Notes under the pieces: model-generated
What the model saw: the letters and a program-made list of their open reading frames with translations, nothing else
Told to the model about the DNA's origin: nothing
The model's database searches: none
Assembly (NCBI GenBank): GCA_964498585.1
Contig: CAZCHH010000079.1
Coordinates: 1 to 12,491 of the forward strand
Direction: 5' to 3'
DNA length: 12,491 nucleotides
Source of the DNA: JAAYJM01 sp964498585
Lineage (GTDB): Bacteria > Bacteroidota > Ignavibacteria > Kapaibacteriales > UBA2268
Program-made: the position numbers and the translations under genes
Shown: one piece after another, positions 6,787-12,339 of the stretch
Layout: every line of letters begins with the position of its first letter
Numbering within the stretch: position 1 is the stretch's first letter

Positions 6787-6816
6787 AAAAAAAGGGCATT
6801 TTCACATTATGCCCTT
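6787..6816 (-). terminator. Intrinsic terminator at the end of a structured element
   Basis: Read on the minus strand, AAGGGCAT and ATGCCCTT form a perfect 8-bp stem with a 9-base loop, followed directly by seven T (6787-6793, counting those in the stem). The 5' arm overlaps by two bases the 3' strand of the outermost stem of the upstream rod-shaped structure. It lies 23 bases before the start codon of the 85-aa gene. Confidence 0.75.
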
Positions 6817-6949
6817 CAGTTAGGTATCGCCAAACACCCTGCGCTAAGGCATAAAAGAAAACGCCCCAGTTGGGGCGTGTCTTTTCTACCGTTCTAGCGC
6901 TTTAAAATTGGCGATTTTAACTGAAGAACAGAAGTAAGACTACGCTTAC
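6787..6949 (-). ncRNA. Candidate structured RNA: attenuator, orphan riboswitch or small RNA
   Basis: On the minus strand the stretch folds as follows: a hairpin GTAAG/CTTAC (6934-6949), then a long rod, then the terminator hairpin. The rod has four stacked helices: TTCAGTT (6815-6821) with AACTGAA (6919-6925); ATCGCCAA (6826-6833) with TTGGCGAT (6908-6915); GCGCTA (6841-6846) with TAGCGC (6895-6900); and AAAAGA (6853-6858) with TCTTTT (6880-6885), capped by ACGCCCC (6861-6867) with GGGGCGT (6872-6878). An unpaired ATGCCTT (6852-6846, minus) nearly copies the terminator 3' arm ATGCCCTT and could pair with its 5' arm as an antiterminator. The element starts 13 bases after the DUF5618 stop codon and ends just before the next ribosome-binding site. 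I recognise no named RNA family. Confidence 0.5.
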
Positions 6950-6962
6950 ATATTTATTTTAT

Positions 6963-7373
6963 TTACTTGCTTACCCCATTTCCATTTTTGCAGTATTGCT
7001 TAATAGAATCAATTAAATCAATGGCATTATCAAAACCAGCTTCAATACTTTTTATATTTGTTTCTCCTTCATAATATCCATTTAAATGGAGTATATTGTA
7101 AACACTATTCAACTCTTTTAATAATTTCTTATCAATTTTACCAAGGTGTTCTTTGTAATAATCAATGGATTTTCTTCCTCTTCTTTTAGGAACATTCTTT
7201 ACGTCAAACAAATAATCTAAAGCAACAAGCGTTCCTGAATATGCTGTGCCAGATGCAGTCTTAACATACTTTTCATCAGCATAGAACTTTCCATCTTTAC
7301 CGGCAAGCTTCAAATCTTCTCTTGCGTTTTCTATGTAACGCATTGCTTCTTTATATGCGTTTTTTGTTTTCAT
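6963..7373 (-). CDS. DUF5618 family protein
   Basis: A 136-residue soluble, mostly helical protein. The pattern AMRYIENAREDL near the start, then KYVKTASGTAYSGTLVALDYL (about 36-56), RRGRKSIDYYKEHL (about 64-77), a Lys-rich helix, and LNSVYNILHLNGYYEG (about 88-103) matches DUF5618 proteins, which are frequent in Bacteroidota. The helical layout is reminiscent of HEPN-like proteins, but I see no R-x4-6-H catalytic motif, so no nuclease activity is claimed. Function is unknown. A well-formed promoter precedes it, and the structured RNA element follows its stop codon. No Shine-Dalgarno is visible, as is common in this phylum. Confidence 0.75.
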   Translation of the reverse strand: MKTKNAYKEAMRYIENAREDLKLAGKDGKFYADEKYVKTASGTAYSGTLVALDYLFDVKNVPKRRGRKSIDYYKEHLGKIDKKLLKELNSVYNILHLNGYYEGETNIKSIEAGFDNAIDLIDSIKQYCKNGNGVSK

Positions 7374-7404
7374 TTTATTTACTTTAAAATACTTTTAGCT
7401 TATA

Positions 7405-7435
7405 CAAATATAAAATTAATTTAATTAAATTCAAA
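7405..7435 (-). promoter_or_regulatory. Bacteroidota-type sigma-A promoter for the DUF5618 gene
   Basis: On the minus strand, TTTG (7435-7432) is followed by 19 bases and then TATATTTG (7412-7405), matching the consensus TTTG-N19-TAnnTTTG in both boxes and in spacing. Transcription would start near 7398, giving a leader of about 25 bases before the ATG at 7373. Confidence 0.5.
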
Positions 7436-7546
7436 ATATTTTTATTATTTATTTCACTATATTTAAATAGTTTTTACTTTAAAATATTTTGTTTTTCAAT
7501 ATTTTAATTTAATTATTTTTTTTATTTAATGCAAATTAAATTTTCC

Positions 7547-7585
7547 AGATGGACTCCTCTCTTTGAAAGTGGAGTCCATCTTTTT
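7547..7585 (+). terminator. Hairpin with U-tract, possible terminator
   Basis: AGATGGACTCC (7547-7557) and GGAGTCCATCT (7571-7581) form a perfect 11-bp stem, with a small CTT/AAG extension possible in the 13-base loop, followed on the plus strand by TTTTT (7581-7585). No plus-strand gene precedes it. On the minus strand, where it would end the antitoxin remnant transcript, there is no U-tract. It accounts, with AT-rich sequence and the DUF5618 promoter, for the gene-free stretch 7374-7654. Confidence 0.45.
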
Positions 7586-7589
7586 GAAT

Positions 7590-7630
7590 AACAAACCTCC
7601 TCTCCAAAATTCCACTTGGGAAGGAAGATT
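7590..7630. repeat. Hairpin repeat, copy 1 (flanks toxin-antitoxin region)
   Basis: Shares AACAAACCTCCT, then a CCAA block, then ACTTGGGAAGG and AGATT, with the sequence at 8672-8710, in the same orientation and order with small gaps. Each copy can fold on CCT...AGG arms. The two copies bracket the antitoxin remnant and the DUF4258/YgiT pair. Confidence 0.55.
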
Positions 7631-7654
7631 TGTCGGAATTATCTTTTGATAAAA

Positions 7655-7892
7655 TTATAATCTATCATATTCAGGTGGTTCAACTGATGGGACTTTTTAG
7701 AAAAGCTCTACGAAAGTCATCTTTTGTTTTATTTTTAAAACGGTTATGAAAATATTCATTTTCTGAATAGTATTCAATTTTTTCTTCTATAGCTAAACTG
7801 GCGAAAGATTCAATACTTATATTTTCTTTTTCAGAGAGTTCTTTTATTTTAGAATATAAATTCTCATTTATAGGTATTTGTAATACGTTAAT
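7655..7892 (-). pseudogene. Decayed ribbon-helix-helix (CopG-like) antitoxin
   Basis: Reading from 7892 gives about 70 residues: a strand VLQIPI, helix NENLYSKIKELSEKE, ISIESFASLAIEEKIEYY, then a charged tail ending FLKSPIS. This matches small RHH proteins whose C-terminus normally ends in VEPxEYDRL. Exactly that ending (VEPPEYDRL, stop at 7655) is present in the next frame directly after PI, so one base has been gained or lost near 7682-7687. The codon in the start position, 7 bases after a GGAG site, is ATT instead of ATG, and the frame has an upstream stop with no ATG, GTG or TTG between. Two independent lesions argue for a pseudogene; an ATT start with an altered tail is the alternative. 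It lies 74 bases after the YgiT-type gene on the same strand. Confidence 0.65.
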
Positions 7893-7966
7893 TTTATAAC
7901 TCCAATTAGTTGAATTTGAACATAGCTAATCACTTGAAATTCAGTGGCTTATATATGTTTAATTAA

Positions 7967-8191
7967 TTAAGCATATTCATAACTTTTTGCTTTCACATAA
8001 CTCTTTGGAGTTCCATAAGCAATACTTTGAATGTGAACTAATGTCTCTCTTGTAAAGCTTTCTTCTCCACACCTTTTACATATTTTTGCAGGCAAATTTT
8101 CTATTACAACTATTTCATTATCTATTTCAAATACTTTTTTAACTTTCTCTTCTTTATATTCATTAGAACCGCAGTTCAAACATTGAAACAT
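7967..8191 (-). CDS. YgiT-type zinc-finger protein, putative antitoxin
   Basis: A 74-residue protein with two CxxC knuckles, CLNC (Cys4, Cys7) and CKRC (about 38-41), arranged as in the N-terminal zinc domain of MqsA/YgiT; the segment between them has the usual FEIDNEIVVIENLPA pattern. Unlike MqsA it lacks the C-terminal helix-turn-helix, ending instead in a short Tyr/Lys-rich tail. In this short type it is usually encoded right after a DUF4258 protein and is thought to neutralise it by binding. That arrangement is seen here: its ATG directly follows the stop codon of the DUF4258 gene with no gap, and its GAGAGG site lies inside that gene. How it represses, without an HTH, is unclear. Confidence 0.82.
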   Translation of the reverse strand: MFQCLNCGSNEYKEEKVKKVFEIDNEIVVIENLPAKICKRCGEESFTRETLVHIQSIAYGTPKSYVKAKSYEYA

Positions 8192-8500
8192 TTAACACCT
8201 CTCAATAAAATTTTTAAAATTTAATTCATCAGGTTCATAAATCGTAATAATTTTTGTATAATCCAATTCAGCTCTTGATACTAAAATATGTAATGCTTTG
8301 TTTGATTTAGAGAAACCTAATATTAGGCAGCTTGGTGAATATTTATCGTCAGGATAGTCCTCAATAATTATTGCATTTTCACCAGCTTCTTCAATTTCAT
8401 TATACATAATTTTTCTTTCAACTACTCTTTTTAAAGCATGAAATGACAACTCATATTTTCCAGTTGAAAGTTCTTTCCTTATGACTTCAATTGATTTCAA
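8192..8500 (-). CDS. DUF4258 domain protein, putative toxin
   Basis: A 102-residue protein with the DUF4258 layout: an N-terminal helix (MKSIEVIRKELSTGKYEL), SFHALKRVVERKI (about 19-31) with conserved His and Arg residues, an acidic ENAIIIEDYPDDKYSPSCLILGF block (about 42-64), LHILVS (about 71-76) and the closing ITIYEPD (about 85-91). The family is related to RelE-like/MqsR-type folds and is commonly paired with YgiT-type antitoxins, so an mRNA-interferase role is plausible but unproven. The gene starts the pair, toxin first, as in mqsRA. No Shine-Dalgarno is seen. The 5' flank contains repeated TTCAA/TTGAA elements that may be an operator. Confidence 0.85.
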   Translation of the reverse strand: MKSIEVIRKELSTGKYELSFHALKRVVERKIMYNEIEEAGENAIIIEDYPDDKYSPSCLILGFSKSNKALHILVSRAELDYTKIITIYEPDELNFKNFIERC

Positions 8501-8533
8501 TTTATTGTATTTAAATTAATTATTTTCTCTTTT

Positions 8534-8596
8534 TTGAATTTGCTTTTTCAAAATTTGAATTTATTTCCTGTTCAAAATATACTTGAATGAATTCAA
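8534..8596. promoter_or_regulatory. Cluster of TTCAA/TTGAA half-sites upstream of the toxin-antitoxin pair
   Basis: Six half-sites alternate in orientation within 63 bases: TTGAA 8534, TTCAA 8547, TTGAA 8555, TTCAA 8571, TTGAA 8583, TTCAA 8592. They form the palindromes TTCAAAATTTGAA (8547-8559) and CTTGAAT-GA-ATTCAAG (8582-8597). A further perfect 14-bp palindrome ATAAGAATTCTTAT lies at 8613-8626. The position immediately 5' of the DUF4258 gene fits an autoregulatory operator; AT-rich background makes some matches expected by chance. Confidence 0.35.
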
Positions 8597-8671
8597 GGTT
8601 TGCTTATCAATAATAAGAATTCTTATGGCAATACAATTATCTATATGGGCTTAATTTATGTGTATATCTTT

Positions 8672-8710
8672 AACAAACCTCCTCCCCAAGTCCAACTTGG
8701 GAAGGAGATT
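8672..8710. repeat. Hairpin repeat, copy 2
   Basis: Second copy of the repeat at 7590-7630, same orientation. Here the hairpin is nearly perfect and also serves as the probable end of the sdh transcript. Confidence 0.55.
8679..8707 (-). terminator. Probable sdhCAB terminator
   Basis: A stem of 13 pairs with one mismatch (arms around CCCCAAGT and ACTTGGG, 3-base loop) starts 14 bases after the sdhB stop codon. The following minus-strand sequence, GGTTTGTTA, is only a weak U-tract. Confidence 0.5.
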
Positions 8711-8720
8711 ATTTGATACA

Positions 8721-9470
8721 TTACTCTTGTTTTCCAACGAAAGCACTTAGATATTCTCTGTTCATTTTTGCAATAAAGCGGACTGATATTTGCTTGGGGC
8801 AAACTGCTTCGCATTCGTAAAAATTGGTACAGGCACCGAAGCCCTCTTTCTGCATTTGTTCTACCATAGAAAGAACACGTCTTTTTCGCTCTGGCTGTCC
8901 TTGCGGAAGCAAAGCAAACTGGCTGACTTTTGCAGCAACAAATAGCATTGATGCACCATTCGGACAGGCAGCAACACAAGCACCGCAACCAATGCAAGCA
9001 GCAGCATCCATCGCTAAATCTGCTTTCATCTTCGATACAGGCAATGCATTTGCATCTTGCGGCTGATTGGTATTAACGCTAACAAAACCACCTGCCTGCA
9101 TAATCCTGTCGAATGCACTCCTATCAGTAACAAGGTCTTTGATTACTGGAAATGCCTTTGCACGGAACGGCTCAATGTAAATTGAATCGCCATCTTTGAA
9201 TTTTCGCATATGCAGTTGGCAGGTAGTAGTTGCTGCTTCGGGTCCGTGTGGATTTCCGTTTATGGTCAGTGAGCAGGCGCCACAAATTCCTTCGCGGCAG
9301 TCGTGGTCGAATGCAACGGCTTCTTTACCATCGTGAATAAGCTGCTCGTTTAAAACATCAAGCATTTCAAGGAAGGACATATCCTCAGAAACGTTGTCTA
9401 ACTGATGTTTTTCCATAAATCCCTTGCTTTTTGCGTCTTTTTGTCGCCATATATAAAGTGTTAGTTTCAT
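8721..9470 (-). CDS. sdhB: Succinate dehydrogenase/fumarate reductase iron-sulfur subunit
   Basis: This subunit carries electrons from the flavoprotein to the membrane cytochrome through three Fe-S clusters. In 249 residues, the N-terminal ferredoxin domain has the [2Fe-2S] ligands Cys58, Cys63, Cys66 (CREGICGAC) and Cys84 in TTTCQLHMR; the long gap before the fourth Cys is normal in the Bacteroidota/epsilon-type branch. The C-terminal domain has CIGCGACVAACP (Cys159, 162, 165, 169) and CTNFYECEAVCP (Cys214, 220, 224), supplying the [4Fe-4S] and [3Fe-4S] clusters. Its ATG overlaps the sdhA stop by one base (TAATG), with AAGGAG just upstream, indicating translational coupling. It is the last gene of sdhCAB. 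Confidence 0.96.
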   Translation of the reverse strand: MKLTLYIWRQKDAKSKGFMEKHQLDNVSEDMSFLEMLDVLNEQLIHDGKEAVAFDHDCREGICGACSLTINGNPHGPEAATTTCQLHMRKFKDGDSIYIEPFRAKAFPVIKDLVTDRSAFDRIMQAGGFVSVNTNQPQDANALPVSKMKADLAMDAAACIGCGACVAACPNGASMLFVAAKVSQFALLPQGQPERKRRVLSMVEQMQKEGFGACTNFYECEAVCPKQISVRFIAKMNREYLSAFVGKQE

Positions 9471-11380
9471 TATTTATAACTCCTTACAGCTAATTTTACA
9501 TTTTCAAATTCTAATGGTTCAATGTGCCTGTTCGGTTTGTTTCCAACGCCGGTAAATTCCCATGCAGCAACGTGGGTAAAGTTTTCGTCATCACGTTTTG
9601 CTTCACCGTCTGGATATTGATATTCTTCACGGAAATGCGCCCCGCAGGATTCTTTGCGTTCGAGTGCATCCCAAAGCAATATTTCAGCAAATTCAAGAAA
9701 ATCTGCAACACGTAATGCCTTTTCTAAAACAATATTTAAATCTTCTGCTGTACCAGTAACAGTTAGGTTTTGCCAAAATTCTTCGCGAATTTGAGGAACA
9801 ATCTCCAATGCTTTTTTAAGTCCAGCTTCGTTGCGTCCCATTCCGCAATAGTCCCACATCACTTTGCCAAGCTCACGGTGAAACTGGCTTGGAGTTTTCT
9901 TTCCTTTAATTGAAAGTATTCGGTTTATTTTCTCAGTTTCTGTCTTTTCTACTTTTTTAAATTCAATATGTTCAGTATCAATTTTATCAAATTTATTTGT
10001 AGCAAAATAATCACCTATTGTATAAGGAATAACGAAGTATCCATCAGCCAAACCCTGCATCAAAGCACTTGCTCCGAGCCGGTTAGCTCCGTGGTCTGAA
10101 AAGTTTGCTTCGCCCAATACGTGAAGTCCGGGAATTGTGGACATTAAATTGTAATCCACCCAAAGCCCGCCCATCGTGTAATGCGAAGCTGGGTAAATCA
10201 TCATTGGAGTTGTGTATGGATTCTCACCAGTTATTCGCTCATACATTTCAAACAAGTTGCCATAGCGTTCTTCAATTACATCTTGTCCTAACCTGTTTAT
10301 AGCATCGGCAAAATCAAGATAAACTCCGTAGCCAGTAGCACTTACACCGCGTCCGTCATCGCAAACTTCTTTTGCAGAACGGGAAGAGATATCGCGAGGA
10401 GAAAGATTTCCGAAACTTGGATATTTTCTTTCCAGATAATAATCTCGCTCTTCTTCGGGAATTTCGTTTGGAGGACGATTGTCTCCTTTATTTTTCGGCA
10501 CCCATATTCTTCCGTCATTTCGAAGCGATTCGCTCATTAAAGTTAATTTGGACTGATGTTCTCCACTTACAGGAATACAGGTTGGGTGAATTTGTGTAAA
10601 ACAAGGATTAGCAAAGAAAGCTCCTTTTTTATATGCGCGATATGTTGCTGTAACGTTGCATGCCTGAGCATTAGTAGAAAGGAAAAATACATTTCCGTAA
10701 CCACCAGTTGCAAGTATAACAGCATCTCCCCAGTGCGATTCGATTTTTCCGGTTACTAAATCGCGTGTTACGATTCCTTTTGCTTTCCCGTCAATCAGCA
10801 CAACATCAAGCATTTCTTTGCGAGTGTGCATTTTCACTTGTTTTTTACCGACAGCTCGCGAAAGAGCGGAATATGCACCAAGAAGAAGTTGCTGACCCGT
10901 CTGCCCACGAGCATAGAATGTTCGCGAAACCTGCGCCCCACCAAAAGAGCGGTTAGAAAGCAATCCACCGTATTCACGTGCAAATGGAACACCCTGAGCA
11001 ACACATTGGTCTATAATATTATTTGAAACTTGAGCAAGCCGATAAACGTTTGCTTCTCTGGCGCGGAAATCGCCACCTTTCACAGTATCGTAAAAAAGAC
11101 GCCAGATGCTATCACCATCGTTTGTATAATTTTTTGCAGCATTAATACCTCCTTGAGCGGAGATACTGTGTGCCCTACGCGGGCTGTCGTTATACGTGAA
11201 TGCTTCTACAACGTAGCCAAGTTCGGCAAGTGAAGCAGCAGCCGATGCTCCTGCTAAACCGGTTCCTACGATTAATACTTTGTATTTTCGCTTGTTTGCA
11301 GCATTGACTAATTTGAGTTCAAAGCGGTGTTTATCCCACTTTTCTTTGATTGGTCCGCTTGGTATTCTTGAATCTAACAT
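9470..11380 (-). CDS. sdhA: Succinate dehydrogenase/fumarate reductase flavoprotein subunit
   Basis: The catalytic subunit, interconverting succinate and fumarate at a covalently bound FAD on the cytoplasmic face. In 636 residues, the dinucleotide motif GTGLAG is at 39-44; the FAD-linking His is His71 in HSISAQGG; HPTCIPVSGEH begins at 265; ESLRNDGR is at 284-291; the RDISSR block starts at Arg329 (proton-shuttle arginine region); the substrate-site His is His400 in SHYTMGG; and GEANFSDHGANRLGASAL closes the FAD domain. The helical and C-terminal domains follow to residue 636, a normal length for the Bacteroidota type. All active-site signatures are intact. Start and stop both use TAATG overlaps with sdhC and sdhB; a strong GGAGGAGG inside the sdhC end serves as its ribosome-binding site. 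Its coding sequence is clearly richer in GC than the central genes. Confidence 0.97.
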   Translation of the reverse strand: MLDSRIPSGPIKEKWDKHRFELKLVNAANKRKYKVLIVGTGLAGASAAASLAELGYVVEAFTYNDSPRRAHSISAQGGINAAKNYTNDGDSIWRLFYDTVKGGDFRAREANVYRLAQVSNNIIDQCVAQGVPFAREYGGLLSNRSFGGAQVSRTFYARGQTGQQLLLGAYSALSRAVGKKQVKMHTRKEMLDVVLIDGKAKGIVTRDLVTGKIESHWGDAVILATGGYGNVFFLSTNAQACNVTATYRAYKKGAFFANPCFTQIHPTCIPVSGEHQSKLTLMSESLRNDGRIWVPKNKGDNRPPNEIPEEERDYYLERKYPSFGNLSPRDISSRSAKEVCDDGRGVSATGYGVYLDFADAINRLGQDVIEERYGNLFEMYERITGENPYTTPMMIYPASHYTMGGLWVDYNLMSTIPGLHVLGEANFSDHGANRLGASALMQGLADGYFVIPYTIGDYFATNKFDKIDTEHIEFKKVEKTETEKINRILSIKGKKTPSQFHRELGKVMWDYCGMGRNEAGLKKALEIVPQIREEFWQNLTVTGTAEDLNIVLEKALRVADFLEFAEILLWDALERKESCGAHFREEYQYPDGEAKRDDENFTHVAAWEFTGVGNKPNRHIEPLEFENVKLAVRSYK

Positions 11381-12159
11381 TATATACCTCCTCCGACAAT
11401 GCCTATTAAAACTGAAATTGGAATGGAAATTAATCCTAAAGTGATTAAAAACGAAAGCGTTGAACTTCCAGCAATGATTGACGGGAAGTAACGCGGGTGA
11501 TTCCAGCCGAGTGTTTGGAATGCACTTTGGATTGCGTGGTTTAAGTGAAATCCAACTATTATTACGCCAATAATGTATATTATTGAAATTAAAGGATTTT
11601 TGAAACCAAGAACGACCATTGCAAAAACATCTTTCTGCTTGAAAAGAATTTTGCCGTCTGGAATTTCAATATATTTTCCTTCAATTAATTCAGGTGAAGG
11701 CATATTATGCTCAACATACAAGCCAGCACCTTTTTCGACATATCCGCTGTAACGCGTATGCTCAGGGTTGGTAACTCCAACAGTCAAATGAAGAAGATGA
11801 TAAATAACGAAGCAGCCAATAGCCAATCCCGTCCAAAACATTGTGCGTGATGTAAGCTTTGCTTTAATATAGTTCGTAACAGCGTATTTTTGCGGTTTTG
11901 CCTGATTGTTATATAGCTTCAGTCGAACTGAAGTAATTATATGCAAAATCGCAGCAAGAATCATCACTGCACGAAAGACCCATAATAATTCTCCGGTGCT
12001 ATGCAAAAAATAGGCATATTGATTGAAAACCTCGCGTCCAAGAAAGACTTGAAGGTTCCCAAGAGTATGTCCGATTAAAAAAAGCACCAGAATTACGCCG
12101 GTTACTGCCATTACTATTTTCGATAAGATAATGGATTTTAAGTAACTTAGTAGTGCCAT
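11380..12159 (-). CDS. sdhC: Succinate dehydrogenase cytochrome b subunit (b558 family, five-helix diheme type)
   Basis: The single membrane anchor that passes electrons between the Fe-S subunit and menaquinone. Hydrophobic segments lie near 12-30, 58-78, 106-128, 178-203 and 230-255. Candidate heme-axial histidines are His31 (GHTLGN), His73 (ILHIITS), His121 (YHLLH) and His205 (FHLNHA), as in the diheme Wolinella/Bacteroidota type; no separate sdhD is needed. At 259 residues it is somewhat long: the loop between the third and fourth helices (about 130-176) has extra residues, including a Glu/Pro/Lys-rich segment, so that His121 and His205 are 84 apart. AAAGGAA precedes the ATG. It heads the sdhCAB operon; no clear promoter was found upstream. 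Confidence 0.93.
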   Translation of the reverse strand: MALLSYLKSIILSKIVMAVTGVILVLFLIGHTLGNLQVFLGREVFNQYAYFLHSTGELLWVFRAVMILAAILHIITSVRLKLYNNQAKPQKYAVTNYIKAKLTSRTMFWTGLAIGCFVIYHLLHLTVGVTNPEHTRYSGYVEKGAGLYVEHNMPSPELIEGKYIEIPDGKILFKQKDVFAMVVLGFKNPLISIIYIIGVIIVGFHLNHAIQSAFQTLGWNHPRYFPSIIAGSSTLSFLITLGLISIPISVLIGIVGGGI

Positions 12160-12255
12160 AGTTCCTTTTATAAATAATGAATAATACTTTACTTTCTATT
12201 CAACAAATCATTTAAATTACGAAAAATTTTTATGCTAATCAAGAAGTTTTAGAAA

Positions 12256-12339
12256 TTTAGCTATCGGCTGTTAGCTGTAAGCTGTCAGCAATCGGCAATC
12301 GGCTGTTAGCAGTCGGCTGTCGGCTATTAGTTATTGGTT
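12256..12339. repeat. Degenerate heptanucleotide tandem repeat
   Basis: About twelve consecutive 7-base units fit a pattern close to RTNRGCW (examples: ATCGGCT, GTCAGCA), in exact 7-base register, with the last two and the first unit more diverged. It lies upstream of sdhC. Next to it, GAGCGTAGTCGAA (12350-12362) resembles a sequence often seen in intergenic repeats of Bacteroidota. The remaining bases, 12363-12491, hold no gene I can support, only a weak hairpin before an A-run near 12456-12477. Confidence 0.6.

Noticed and set aside
6578..6805. A 75-codon minus-strand frame starting inside the terminator loop and overlapping the 85-aa gene.
   Set aside because: Different frame from a gene with a better ribosome-binding site and a signal segment; its start is within the terminator hairpin and its composition is low-complexity.
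6815..6925. Integron attC site, suggested by imperfect inverted repeats with GTTAGGT at one end and cassette-like small genes around.
   Set aside because: The ends read GTT...AAC from outside inwards, the reverse of the RYYYAAC...GTTRRRY order of attC, there is a single copy, and no integrase is in the window.
8656..8997. Cysteine-rich 113-codon minus-strand frame over the end of sdhB.
   Set aside because: Out-of-frame reading of the iron-sulfur gene's cysteine codons; it also runs through the terminator hairpin.
9524..11233. Several plus-strand frames of 60-80 codons antisense to sdhA.
   Set aside because: They are mirrors of a well-conserved coding sequence, without ribosome-binding sites or recognisable motifs.
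12212..12243. sdhC promoter: TTG, 20 bases, then TAATTTAA on the minus strand.
   Set aside because: The -7 box lacks the conserved TG end of TAnnTTTG, and such partial matches are frequent in this AT-rich stretch.
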